A DNA stretch of 64,000 nt from NCBI RefSeq assembly GCF_040182565.1, contig NC_089886.1:10919001-10983000 (forward strand). The letters are read 5' to 3'. Numbering within the stretch: position 1 is the first letter of the stretch; each line of letters opens with the position of its first letter. A program made the position numbers and the translations under genes. This document shows, in pieces, positions 52,618-64,000 of this stretch. Below the pieces are notes generated by a model. It was not told the origin of the DNA. It was given only the letters and a program-made list of their open reading frames with translations, and did no database searches. The stretch is from Anser cygnoides. Taxonomy: Eukaryota > Chordata > Aves > Anseriformes > Anatidae.

Positions 52618-52774
52618 CTTGCCTTCAATCCTCTGAGAAGAAAAGTTTGCTTTTTTTGTGCACTTCGTGCCCAAAGAGGTTATATTATTTTAGTAGCGAT
52701 CTCACTGTGGAATTACGGTTCGTACGCTATCAGATGTACTGTCGCTCTTCAAAACAGCTAGCAATAAGAACATT

Positions 52775-52814
52775 GAACATTGAAAAATAAGTCAGAACAT
52801 TGAAAAATGAAAGC
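52775..52814. repeat. 20-bp tandem duplication
   Basis: GAACATTGAAAAAT begins at 52775 and again at 52795, giving two adjacent 20-bp units that are identical over their first 14 bases. Confidence 0.85.
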
Positions 52815-54129
52815 AGACGCTGCAAAAAATAAAACATGATAACAGACTGAGCTCTGGGTTCCCCTATGTTCTGCTGTACACAGCAGCTTAATGTTCTGCT
52901 ACACACAAAAAAAAGCAGAAAATGGAACCGAGGCTGAACATATTTTACCTACTTACAGATAACAATGCAAATACATTTTTTTTTTTTAATTAAAATGCCA
53001 TAGCTGTTCATAGGGCTCATAGTCACCACATGAGAGGAACACACAGACAGGTCCGTTTCTACCATTAATTTTCATATGTATTCTTCATGCTGGAAGACCA
53101 GTCAACCTTTGGGAAGACACCTGTGTCAATAATTAAAATCCCAAATGTATGAGATAAGCTGAGTGCAAGAGGCTGAACACTTCATCATCTGAGAACAAAA
53201 TGATGTAGAGTCGATCTGCTTTATGGGCCCAAATAGGAATTTCACAAATCGTAAGAAAATGTGGGGAAAGATCATTAGAATCTGCCTGCATTCACGCTAA
53301 TTACAAGAAAAGCAAAATTTTCTTTTCTGTGAAGAACTTTAAACCAGAGAAAGGAAACACATAGCACTCAAGTTGTTTGAGCTTTCTTTTCAGCTGGTAT
53401 CTGTAGGCCACACAGGTTGTCTGCTTGAGCGTGCACAGGTATTTTGAAAAGTATACTGGGTACTTTTGTTTGTTTGTTTGGGTTGGATGTAATTGTTTCA
53501 AAATTGTAGAAATAGAGAATAAAATAAAGGATGTTTACAATTTTTGATGAGAGTAGGTGTTGATGTGTGCATATCATTGTAAGAGTGTAACTGTACAGAG
53601 AGAAAGCATGAACTGCGCTTAGGTACTGGGAGGGCTTCTGCTGCTGGCTATCATCCTGCCCGCTGAGATCCCAAAAACGGCTGTCAGTGAAGCTGGTGGG
53701 GGTTAACCAGAATGTGACTCTGTTCCATAACGGAGTGGCTGCAGGACAGCGAGCTGGCATGGAAAAGTATGTCCACCCTGACACAGCAGTCTGCTTGCGG
53801 AGCATTGCAACAACACATTGACGCATGATGCTCTGAATATTTGGTACTAAACCCTTTCATTAACTACCTTGTTCTCACACACGTGCTGTATTTAGTACAT
53901 GGTAGATATATATATGTATTAGTGTGTATGTAAATATTCAAATTAGCCAAGGTCAATATTTACTGCTTGATCCCGTGTATCTGGATGCAGTCGCAATGTA
54001 CTAATAAAGTACAGAAGACAAACGAAGGCTTTTCCTAAACAAATGATATATTTTGAAGATTGTACTCCTCAAAGTACGTTTCACGAGAAGCAAGGACTAA
54101 GCTTTGCAATGAAAGTTTTTGCGGTCTAA

Positions 54130-54350
54130 TCTTTGCTGTGTCCTAGATATCCACTGTGGCCTTCAACAAGTCACATAACCTCAATTGCTCTATTTCTGTC
54201 AGTAGATTAATGTTTGTCTACCTATCTCTTGGGGTATGGTTAGGATTAATTAATTCTTACTCTTCATTACTTGTTAACTGCCTGCAATCTGTGGGATGTA
54301 AAACACTTTGAAGATCGGAAGTGTCATTTCACAAATTAGATGCTGTAATG
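54130..54350 (+). mobile_element. MIR-like CORE-SINE, sense orientation
   Basis: A degenerate but ordered match to the MIR/CORE-SINE pattern: GTGGCCTTCAACAAGTCACA followed by TAACCTCAATTGCTCTATTT, then CTACCTATCTC, GGATTAATTAATT and the 3' block TGTAAAACACTTTGAAGATC. All landmarks occur in the right order and spacing. These elements predate the bird-mammal split, so this copy is very old. It carries no coding function. Confidence 0.65.
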
Positions 54351-54879
54351 AATCGACTATTCCATACAGGTGCAACGGCACTATATGGTTGGAAATTATT
54401 CTTTGTAGGCCATAAACCCTACAGCGCTAACTGCTAAAGAACCTTCTTTTGGCATAGGATGCTACTGGACTGTGTGTTGTACCAGGAGGGTCATAACAAT
54501 GGGGTTCCTGACCCAAGGAATGCAGTGTCTGGACAAGTCTGAAGTGAATCTGCATTTGCATTGTCAGGGTTATTTCCTGTACGTTCCTATACATTAAAAC
54601 ATTTCATATACTTCACCTGGCTTCGTTTCCAACTGGAATCTCACTGTTTGCTTGCAGTCAATGGCAGTGGTTTATGCCACCACACGATGATACAGTATGA
54701 TAAATCCCTGTTCTCTGATGATTCATCTTTGCGTGGGAACAAGAATGAGATACTGACGAATTGCACCAGTGCTGAAACTTCTGTCTCAGGCATCAACATT
54801 TTGATTTTTATCCGTGCTACCCAGGACTGTAGTATCAAAGTCTTATCACTCTAAGTGAAAGTCTGCCCAGATCTCTTTC

Positions 54880-55010
54880 ATCCTCCTTTGACAGATGGGA
54901 AAGGGAGACACAAGAGATGAGGTTATTTGCCAGAAGTCCCACAGGAAGCAGAAGCAGGAAAGAACCATAGAGCCCAACCACCGTGTGATGCTGAGCCTGT
55001 CCTCCTCCTC
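54880..55010 (-). mobile_element. MIR-like CORE-SINE, antisense orientation
   Basis: The plus strand reads TTTGACAGATGGGAAAGGGA, then GACACAAGAGATGAGGTTAT and TTGCCAGAAGTCCCACAGGA, followed by AGCAGGAAAGAACCATAGAG. This is the familiar reverse complement of a MIR core. The element is old and lacks its ends. Confidence 0.65.
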
Positions 55011-57036
55011 AGAGAGCCTGAAGAAATTTAGCAAGTTGCTATTTTCAGATTTACTTCCACATGGCTCTCTTCCTGAAAGCTAATGAGGCTGTAGCCTCAT
55101 TTTCAAAGGCAACATGATCGAGATTCCCCTGCCCCCATATGACACATAGTGCTTTCATTTAGATGCGGTTTTGAGGAACGCCAGCTCCCATTCCAAAATT
55201 CCCACCAGCAATTTTTAGGCCGACTCCAAGCTAGCGTAATCTGTCCTTTAGAAAACCATACCAAAGCATCTGGTACCAATCCCTACCACCTAGAGACCGC
55301 AAAGCTGTGTCAGAAATGATGTTAAACTGGGCAGAGTTTGTTTTCGTGGAATCACAAGCTGAAAGAAATCTACTGCACAGTGGGGTCCCTGTGGCTGAGA
55401 AACCCCATCAGACATCAGGACATCGGCAGCTGGCTGAGTGTATACAGAGTGAATGTCTGCCCAGTCCTGTGCCTTCTGGTAGAGCACGCCTTTCCGCGGA
55501 TCTCCAGCAGCATAAGCACACCGCTCGGAATGCCTTGGCACATGTTTCTGCCGCATGAGGTGCTGGGATGGGCAGGTCGAATTTCTGGGGGATCTTCCAT
55601 CGGTCAGAGAGCATATTGCTGTCAAAAGCAGGCTCTGTTTCTCTCCTGACCTCTGCCAAGCTCCTACACCTGTGGTCGACTTTTGCTGGCTTTTGTTCTC
55701 ATCTTCTCTGCTAATAACAGAAGGAATTGTAATATTTCAGCCTTCTTTGATACATTTCTGCAAAGCTCTGTGGTTCCTTTCCTCAGTAGCTGTAGAGAAG
55801 GGTTCACTGGAAAGGCTAAAAATTGCTCTCTAATGTGCAGCATCAGAGATGACTGTAGGAATCTCCAGCAGGAGCAGGGGTTTACTGCAGGAAATGACAA
55901 AATTCCCTCAAATATTCCTTGCTGGCTGTTTCATTCTGCAGGAGACCCAGATGTCCAGAGTGCACATTGTCCAGTGGTGTCAGTACCGTCTGCTGACAGA
56001 CAGTCTTCAGAGAAAATGATAATTTTCCATTGAACATTTCAGTACCAGTACTATTTTACAGGGACCATAGATTATTATATTTTTTAAACTTGATAACCTT
56101 GAAAATAGGTAAGTTTCTCAGCACCGAGTTTAATCAGATAATTCTCTCTCCATCAATGCCATTAAAACCAGAAAATTGTGAAGTTATGTTTGTCAAATAA
56201 TTTATGTCAGAAAACAGTTGCTATATCTTCAGGCTATAAGTATATAAGCAATTCCACGGTAAGTTCCGTGTCTTGTCTGCACTGGAAATCAAGAACTGAC
56301 AAACTCATTTTTTAAATGGAAAGCAGGACCATATATCCTAAAGTATTAGCTTTTGGCCAGCAGGTACTGTCATGACAGGCATGCATTAAGGCAGCTGGCA
56401 AGTGAGCTGTCCACTTTCATTTTATGTTTTGTGACAGCTTTATTGCTTCTTCTCCTTTTAAACACGCTTCTCATTTTTAATAAATTCTGAATTCTGCAAG
56501 CTGTTCTGAAAGCAGATTTTTTTAACCTGCAGTCCCAAACAGCTCCTGTCAACTTAAATTCTCTGAATAAGAGACTTCCTGGGTGATATTTATTGCTTTG
56601 TCACATCAGGGAGGTTGTTCTAATGGTCAAAATATACATTTTTAAAAAGAATTAGCCTCGAATACTAAAGAAACGAAAGTGAAACACTGCTTCCCTCTTG
56701 TGGTGTCCTTTCCTGATTGCACACTGAAATGCTGAATTAGTATAGAAAAAAATACATTGCAAATATTAAGTGATTATTTTTCGTGTTATTCTGACAACAT
56801 TTGCAGACTATCACTTTCTTGTTGATCTGCAGCCAAGTAGTCATTCACATCCTGCTGTTATTGTTACAGTGCTGGATGGAGGTTTTCTTTGCGAAGTTTA
56901 GCTGTGCTGTTTAAGCACACACAGTGTCAACTTTTAATAGGCTGTGATAGAAGATGTGCGAACTCACGTCTCATTAGGACCTGCTGTTTATGGACAAGTT
57001 CTCCTCTTTCAGCTGCATTTTAATTGATTCTGTGTT

Positions 57037-57047
57037 GGGGGGGGGGG
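57037..57047 (+). repeat. Poly-G run (11 G)
   Basis: A pure G run; no other feature attached. Confidence 0.85.
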
Positions 57048-57359
57048 CATGAGTATTGCGTTTCAGTGTGCTAAATAATGAAGTAGATTAGTGGCAGTGG
57101 GACAAAGGGAGCAAGCATGGATGAAGGCCATAATCCTGCTCGCAGAGCACGCTGATGCAGCATGAGCTGTTTTACAGGCTGCTGGCCCAGCACAGAGTGA
57201 CAGCCAGCACAATGGGCTGTATTCTTACCTTTTCTGCACTTGCTACTATTATAAATATTGTATTGATATCTGGAGGGCTCAGCCAGGGTCCCATATCACC
57301 ATACAAAAGGATGCTGAAGTTTCAAAGGGAAGACATGGAAATGTGGGATGTGGTTTACT

Positions 57360-57600
57360 TTAGAAAAGGAACGTAGCAGGGGACATGATAAAAATATCTG
57401 TGGTCATGAATAAGTGCGAAGAGTCACGTCGAGAGATTTGGATTTCTTTGTAGTGCAAGAATGAAGACACATGCTGGCAGTGATAACGGGATAAGCCAGA
57501 GCTGGTAAAGGAACTTTTTTCCATGGAGCATGTAACTGAGTCGAGAGTACAAGAAACTGATAGCCCCACGGAAAAAAATTCCCAGAGGTTCATAGCTGGA
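57360..57600 (+). mobile_element. Ancient CR1/L3-type LINE fragment near the end of the ORF (tentative)
   Basis: TAGAAAAGGAACGTAGCAGG followed by GGACATGATAAAAATATCTG and TGGTCATGAATAAG resembles the conserved stretch near the end of the CR1-group coding region and its 3' continuation. Downstream, TTTCTTTGTAGTGCAAGAATG and later TAAAGGAACTTTTTTCCATGG roughly follow the same order of landmarks. The copy is heavily diverged and its borders are approximate. It is in sense orientation. Confidence 0.4.
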
Positions 57601-60340
57601 ACTGGAGGTGTGTCAGGGGGTGACCCGTCTTGTCTGCACCTCCTTCAGGGTTTTCTGCACCTCCCTGCGGAGCAGCTGGTGCTGGATGCTGGGTGCTGGA
57701 AGGGGAGAGACCCCAGGTTCAACACGGCCTCTCAGCTGCTCGCTCTGCTAATCCACAGGCAGGGGGTCTCCTGCCTGTCCAGAGCAGAGTGGAGGGAAGA
57801 AAGTTAGTGGCAGAGTCACAAACTAACAGGCACACAGGTGTGCTGACTGCGGAGCAGAGTGTAGGGGATGGGAGAGGGTGCGGATAAGCTTTCCAGCAGC
57901 TAGTTCATGACCCATTGCTTCCTTCTTGGCTTAGCACCAAGGAACACCAAAAATTCCTTTTGGAAAGAAGTTTGTGTTCACTTGTTCCGGGGATTTAGCT
58001 CTGCTTCCCAAATACAAAATATTTGAAATCTGAGCTAAAGCTTAGACAGAATATCCAGACAAGCTTCTCACACAGGACCACAGGAGGGGTTCATCTGAGG
58101 AGAAATCATACAGTTTTTGGCGGGAGGAGAAGGAGGGGTGGAAAAGGAAAGATGCTACCTCCTGTCAAAATGCTTTTCATACAATAAAAGCAGAGCCAGA
58201 TGGGAATGGTACAGGCTAATGTTACCATATGGCAGGATCAGTCATGCAAGAAATATGCTACGTTAAGGAACGTGTGAAACTGATAGATGTTAATATTCCA
58301 AATATTTGAGATTTGTATCTTGAGCATTCTCATGGGCTCTGTAGCTGAGAGAAGACGCACGTGTTCAGGAAGCGTTTGCTTGGACCGCTGCTGCACGCCG
58401 GGGGGATTTTCCTCCGCCACTCTCCTCAGCAGAAGGAAACATCTGGCCTAGCTATTGCTTTGCTCTCCCCACGTCACACAGGGTATGTGGCTGGGCAGGT
58501 GCTTGCCTGGAAGGGAAATGGTGACACTGAAAGGGAGAAGGGCTGACGGCACGCAGGGGCAGGGCAGGGACACTGGCAGCCCCAGTTAGTCCCCGTTCTG
58601 CAGCGGTGCAGGACATCGGAGGAGAGGTGCAGTGTGTGGACGTGCCTCCTGCACGGCTCTGGTGGCAGCTGAGGGGAGGGAGAGGAAAAGGAGAAGGGGT
58701 GAACGAACATTGGCTCCAGACCAATTCAATTCTGTCTGACAGTCGTACAGGGAAAAGCAGAAGTCACAGCAGCAATCACAAACAGTGTATTTAGGGCAAA
58801 GTGGACACTGCTTGAGGTAGCTCAAGTAGCTCAAATACCTTCTGCCTGCTTTGTGTGTGCTGGAGGTCTGAAGAACCCACTGAATGCTGCTTCTGAGAGG
58901 GGTTGAGGTCTAGGTGATGGTAGCTGTTGCTGAGACATGGCTTCGAGGAGCATAAGCAAGCCTGCTTCTCCATGAATTGACTCCTTGTCCCTCTGTCCCA
59001 CCCCTAGCTGTCCTCCCTCCCAATCCTTCCCATGCAGGGAAGATGAAACTGTGGCTTCTCACCCATGGGGGAATGATGTTCAGGATTGCTTCAGATGGTG
59101 AAATGCTCAAAGCCAGTTCTGTCCCAGGGAGCCCGGGAATGTGTCGTGTTCACGGTATGGGAGAGATTTCCTGTCTTGGTGACCCAGACACTACCAAGAA
59201 GAGGAATGATAAGATTGCTCATCTTCCAGATTCATGCTGGCTTTCCTAGTTGTGACATGTGGTATTCAGAAGTGAAATACTTTGTTCTCTTTTATATAAC
59301 TCAGTTTTGAATGGAAAAAAAAAATCCAGCATGGCAAGACATATTCACACCGAAATGTTCGATGACTTTTCCTGGATTTACATCAAAGCTTGTTTCCTCT
59401 CATCCCTATTGTCTCTGAGGATAAGCTTATTTCATATGTACTGTAATTCTAATGAGTTAGTGGAATTATGTCAGGGATAATTCAAAATCTGTTTTGAACT
59501 TTTGATGATGATACACAATGACAACAATAGCAACAATAGCAAGAAGAGGTCTCTCTGACTGTTGTTTGTCCCCTGTGCTGTACACTGCCTCCTGCTTTAG
59601 AATAGCATTGTATTGTTATATTTCCAGTAAACAAAGAGGCAGTATCTCCTCCTGCTTTATTAGATACTCTTTGTATAAATAGAGGAAAATAATGACTGTG
59701 TGAGACAGAGCACGGCGCGAGGGACCCCTCCTGTCCTGTCTTGGTGGACGTGGCCTACAGCACATGCAAGGGAACCAGATGAGGGACACACACAGCGAAG
59801 TTTGAAAATCTGTGAATTCAGATAAATACAAGTTGCTTTAATGTCCACTTCAGAACTCCAAGCTCTTCTGTGAACCGTTTCCAGTGATTTAAACTGGAGA
59901 GATGCTGGGACAGAGTGAATGCCACCCCCTGAAACTCCTTATAGAAAAAACCTGAAGAGAGAGAAAAATGGTTTATATATTGATAGTAGTAAAAGGGAGC
60001 CTGCTATTACGGTGTATGGGAACATAAGAGAACTCTTAAACTTCTGCTTCAGGACCTGGATCAACCCCTTTCTGCTGGATCTAGCAAGAAACACCTTTTT
60101 GGGTATGGTACTGAGAAGTGACCATAGCTGAGATTTCCTGTCTTGGCCTAACCGTATACAGAGCATCTCCAGTCCCGTCCTTCAGGCAGGGATGGCCTGG
60201 GACTCACAGGGCTCATCGGGATGCGATGGCACAGTGCACACACCACAGCTCATCCATCCCAGACAGGACTGTAGTACTGTGATTCTGCAGCCTGGCGCTT
60301 AATGCTTAACCCTCACACTCACCACGTTTTCTCCACTTAG

Positions 60341-60358
60341 CCCCCCCCCCCCCCCCCC
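60341..60358 (+). repeat. Poly-C tract (18 C)
   Basis: A pure C run followed by TCC, between unique sequence and the CR1 remnant. Confidence 0.9.
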
Positions 60359-60589
60359 TCCAAAGTTACTTTTTAATGAATGAACCTCAGGAAAAGAAAT
60401 TTTCTTTGCCAAAAATAAAAATGTGTGAGCTGCCTCCAGCTCTGTCAACATCAATAGTATCAGTACACAACAGTAAATTCTAGGTTAACCATTGTAATCA
60501 GCAAAAAAATACTGTACATGCAGGCAGAAGTGATAGAGTAATTGGTATCACCACCCTTTCAGCGATGCTTTGTTAGTTATTTCTCGTTT

Positions 60590-61335
60590 TGCATTTGTAC
60601 GTTCGATTTTTCCTGCCTAAGCACAGTATTTTGTATTTGTCCTCATCGAGTTTCAGCTTACAGATTTCATCCCATTATCCAGATCAATTTGAATTCAGAT
60701 CCTCTCCTCTGTACTGTTTACAATACCTCCCAGCTTATAAGGTTGTATTATCTTTGCTATCATACAAATCAGTTACTAATGAACATGATGAAGAAACTAG
60801 GCTCCTGTGTCCTCACTTCAAATGGCCTCTTTGAGAAGTGCTTTTTCTCCTGCTTATGCACCCAGATTATGGTAATTCTGTTTATGTTCCCATTTCGCTC
60901 ACATGCCCCTAATTTGCTCGTGAGACTGTCATGTAATACTGAGTACACAGTCTTTTTACAGTCAGGATATATCACATCTGCTTCTCCCATGTCCACCCGG
61001 CCTGTTATTCTGTCAGAGGAGGAAATTAGATTGATTTGATGTGATTTGTTCTTGAGAAATCCACGCTGGCTCTTTCTAGTCATTTTATTATCTTCTAGGT
61101 GTTTATATTGATTATTTAATGATTTGTTCCAGTATCTTTCCGAGAAATAGAGTTAGGTAGGGTGGTGGATAACTCCTGGGGCCTCTTTTTCTCCTTTTTA
61201 AAGCTGGGGCACTGTTTGTTTCTCCTGTCCCTTGGGGTTATCAGAGATAACCACTAATGCTTTAGAAATCCCCCTGGCTGGTTCCCAAGTGCTCCGGGAT
61301 GAATTCCGTTAGCTCTGCTGACTTCCAACCATTTT
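60590..61335 (-). pseudogene. Ancient CR1 LINE, reverse-transcriptase domain remnant, antisense
   Basis: Read on the minus strand, this interval is a decayed CR1 reverse-transcriptase coding segment. The open stretch ending near 60769 contains SQRGFLKNKSHQINLI, then ITGRVDMGEADVIYPD, then LTSKLG, matching in order the RT finger/palm region of CR1-group LINEs. The motif-A aspartate in VIYPD is kept, but the second acidic position is lost. Further on, the KLGG block survives at about 60725-60736, while the preceding position of the catalytic Asp-Asp pair no longer encodes it. Frameshifts and stops interrupt the rest. Both element ends are missing, so this internal fragment is unlike the short 3' CR1 pieces elsewhere. 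It is inactive and old. Confidence 0.8.
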
Positions 61336-64000
61336 CACATGTGCTCTTCCCTTAGTCTAGCCTGTGTACGTGGCTCCTTTCCCATCCCTGCACCGGGTGC
61401 TGCTTCCTGCAAGGGAGGACACCATGGTGGAGCGTGTCTGCATCGATCCAAAACTGGGGGTGCGTGCAGGCAGACAAGTACCCAGGCAAGGAGCTGGGAA
61501 GTCCTGGCCTCCACAGCATAGACCTGGTCTGGCTGACTGTAATAAACCTCTCAGCTGGAGGTTCATTTCCCTAAATATCTGCAGGAAAAATAAGACCACG
61601 GTTTTGCAGCACTTAGCCCTAAAACTCTTGCTACCAAACAGGGGCAATTTCCTGATCATGTGTTTATTCATCAAATAATAAGGCTACTGAATTAAAAGAT
61701 GAACTGTGAAACTGAAAAATTGGTCCTACATCCAAATTGCTCTATGAGGACATCTATGGCCCAGAGAAGAATGTAGAATTCAAGGGTTTCTGGCGGTTGA
61801 AACCCTTACAGCTGAAACTGTGCCTTCTGAAAGGTATTGGAGTATCGGAGCACAGATTGCCTGCTGCCATGGGGGATTTTCTCTTCCCTTGCTGTTTCAG
61901 TAGTCGTGGTCCAGATCATGGCTGCTGCCCATGGGCGGTTGTTTCGCCATGTCATGACCTGAAAAAAGAACTGGGCATTTTCTGCATCTTTACTTGGGGA
62001 CAGTTTTGCCCAGGTGTGAACCCAGCAAACTCACTCTAAGAGCAGATTTACAAACCTGAGAGATCCCACTGGTGCCAAAAGCACAGCCACGCATGTACTG
62101 ATACACACACCTGGGACATGCCGCATCTTTATTTGGGTAGTGAATCTGGTTACACTGCACCACAGAGGCACTGGGACATGCAACTCAAACATGAAAGTGT
62201 TAATTATCACTGGCCAGGCAGGTGGGCAGAGTAGGGTGTGAGCTTGAAATTTCCAAGTAATTTCTTGCATTTATTAATTATTAACTTTCAGACTGTTAGG
62301 AATACATTTACAAGGTCTGGGAATAAGAGTGGGCAAGATTAGATCATGCTCATACCTTTCACAACAATTCAGCTTTTTATTAAATTTCCATCCAGTAGGA
62401 GACCTTATGCTGATGAAATTATTTGAAGAACTATAAAAAAAATACCATAAAAATCCAAATTACAGTCAGGGCAGCAGAGAGAGGATATTTTATGGGATTT
62501 GTTAAAAAGCATTTATCACCTAGAAACACACCATAGTTAGCAAAATCCAGTTTGCTTTTAATTTAACTGCTCACAAGTGATCGGATGACTTTTCCTTAAT
62601 ACTTAAATCAGCCAAAGCTATTAAAGAGCATTACATACATCTCATTAAACTTCAGACCACTAGGGTGAGCCAGACCATAGCCAATGCCAACTGCTGTGTA
62701 GCATGAAATGGAAATGACATTTCAGATCATGAGATCCAGAAAAAATAAGTCGAAATGTGTGATTACAGCTTATGCCCATCAACTCAGGACTTCACCTTTC
62801 CCCTTGCTTATGGGCCAAGGGATTGCCTACCTCCTGTGAAAGTCTGTCTGCACCTGGAGAAGTGGTTGAATTAGCTCCTGCAAGCGCTTCAGAAATTTTG
62901 CCCTCTTTGAGCATAATGTACATTGGCTGCTTGCAATCACCCATTTCTTCTCCTGGGGCTTTCTGGTGCTAAATTTCATTTTGTGCCTAGGGAGCTCTCT
63001 AATCTTATCCACAGTAGTGCTAGGGAAAAAAAAAAAATCTTTTAGCTGCAGCTCTTAACAAAGGAAAGTTAAAAATTCTACCTACCAAAGTGTTCCCTTT
63101 GTCACCTCAGTCTGGGGCACATACAAAGTGACTTAATGTGGAGAGCAGATTAACAACACTTCAGTTTAGATTTGGAATCAGCTGCCCTGTGTAAGGGCAT
63201 CTTCTGGTGGCTGGTCTAGGGACCAGAGGTAACCCAGATCCAATCTGGGAATCGCATCATGGCATTAAGCTGACATTGAGCCAGAACTTGCATAGCCTGC
63301 CTTTTGGACAGTGTGAGCACACAGCTGGCAGTCCCCTAGCAAAGGATCAGCCTTGTCCACTGATGGCATAAATTGTGTAAAATCATATTCAGGAAAGAAA
63401 TGCTGGAACTTGGTGGTACTAAAAAAATCAAGACATGAATGCTTAATAGTAAAATCTCTGCAGGTAGTGTTGATGATCTAAGGGTATGAGTGAGACAGAG
63501 TTGGCAGAGAAAAATGGGAACTTGTACTACATTGATATCATGGAAAAAGGAAAGGCCAACAAATTCTTGGGTGCACAGTATCTTCTTTAAGTCTGGAAGA
63601 GAAAGAGCAAACTTCATGCTATGTACCGACTGAGGTCAATGGCTCTGAGTTGAACTTAACCAGCAGGCCAAGAGAAGAGAAAGGGCTGGTAGGGCCCAGG
63701 GAAATGGGAAATATTGGCTTCCTGCTTAGAAATAAGGTGCTAGTGTCTGAGGGGGATGGAGCTGGAGATGAGGGGTGGCAACATTTGTAGTATGCCATAA
63801 AAACCTCTGATGAGTCCATGGTTTTTAATGCCAGGGACTGTTAAAATAGTTCCCACCTTTGTCTGCTGAAGCAATTTTCAGTTTTCTGTGGAAAAGCAGT
63901 AGGAGAGTAAGTGGCCTGTGAGAAATGTTCCTCCACTTTTCACGGGGTATTTCTGTCCTTTAGCAATGGTCTGTGTGGATTCACTTGGGTGTGTGGACAG

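Larger units (their letters stand above)
52450..64000. other. UBTD2 5' flank, intergenic; no gene recognised
   Basis: No exon of a known gene can be identified here. In mammals the gene on this side of UBTD2 is SH3PXD2B, and none of its SH3 or PX sequence is visible, so its 3' end would lie beyond the window if synteny holds. The interval has a 20-bp tandem duplication (52775-52814), TTTG repeats near 53468, two MIR-like SINEs (54130-54350 and 54880-55010), a decayed CR1 fragment (57360-57600), G and C homopolymers (57037-57047 and 60341-60358) and a CR1 reverse-transcriptase remnant (60590-61335). Otherwise 52820-54100, 55030-57350, 57620-60580 and 61340-64000 show unique sequence with only short chance ORFs. 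Confidence 0.75.

Noticed and set aside
60542..61039. 165-codon plus-strand ORF
   Set aside because: It is the antisense shadow of the CR1 reverse-transcriptase remnant on the minus strand.
52450..64000. Exons of SH3PXD2B, the expected mammalian neighbour
   Set aside because: No SH3 or PX domain sequence or matching long terminal exon is visible in any frame.
1..64000. CRISPR arrays, operons or other prokaryotic systems
   Set aside because: The DNA is vertebrate nuclear sequence with spliced exons and LINE/SINE repeats; no regularly spaced direct repeats were seen.

Overview
The window looks like nuclear DNA from a bird. Two exons of a vertebrate ubiquitin-pathway gene are recognisable, and they are separated by tens of kilobases of AT-rich non-coding sequence. 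The interspersed repeats are CR1 LINEs in their typical avian form (best copy 9911-10061, antisense). The species cannot be told from the sequence alone.

One protein-coding gene can be supported: UBTD2 (ubiquitin domain-containing protein 2, also called DC-UbP), on the minus strand. Exon 1 is at 52014..51945, inside a strong CpG island (about 51530-52440). Exon 2 is at 21604..21368. Both have canonical splice sites and matching phase, and together they encode the first 102 codons plus one base. The remaining C-terminal half, including the ubiquitin-like domain, is not in the window, so its exon should lie beyond position 1. Intron 1 is 30,340 bp and intron 2 is at least 21,367 bp.

Layout: 1-21367 is intron 2 with short CR1 remnants, homopolymers and G-runs. 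21368-21604 is exon 2. 21605-51944 is intron 1, with a CR1 fragment, microsatellites, a CpG-dense hairpin, AT-rich homeodomain/POU-type motif clusters and a small hAT-like DNA transposon near its 5' end. 51945-52440 is exon 1, 5' UTR and promoter. 52450-64000 is the 5' flank. It holds no recognisable exon but has several very old repeats: two MIR-like CORE-SINEs in opposite orientation, a decayed CR1 3' fragment and a roughly 740-bp antisense CR1 reverse-transcriptase remnant.

I found no evidence for a novel multi-gene system. Almost all open reading frames here are chance frames of non-coding DNA. The most interesting points are the G-run just upstream of the UBTD2 start codon, the acylation-type N-terminus, the group of ancient repeats in the 5' flank, and an unrecognised short ORF in intron 1 that may be a pseudogene fragment.
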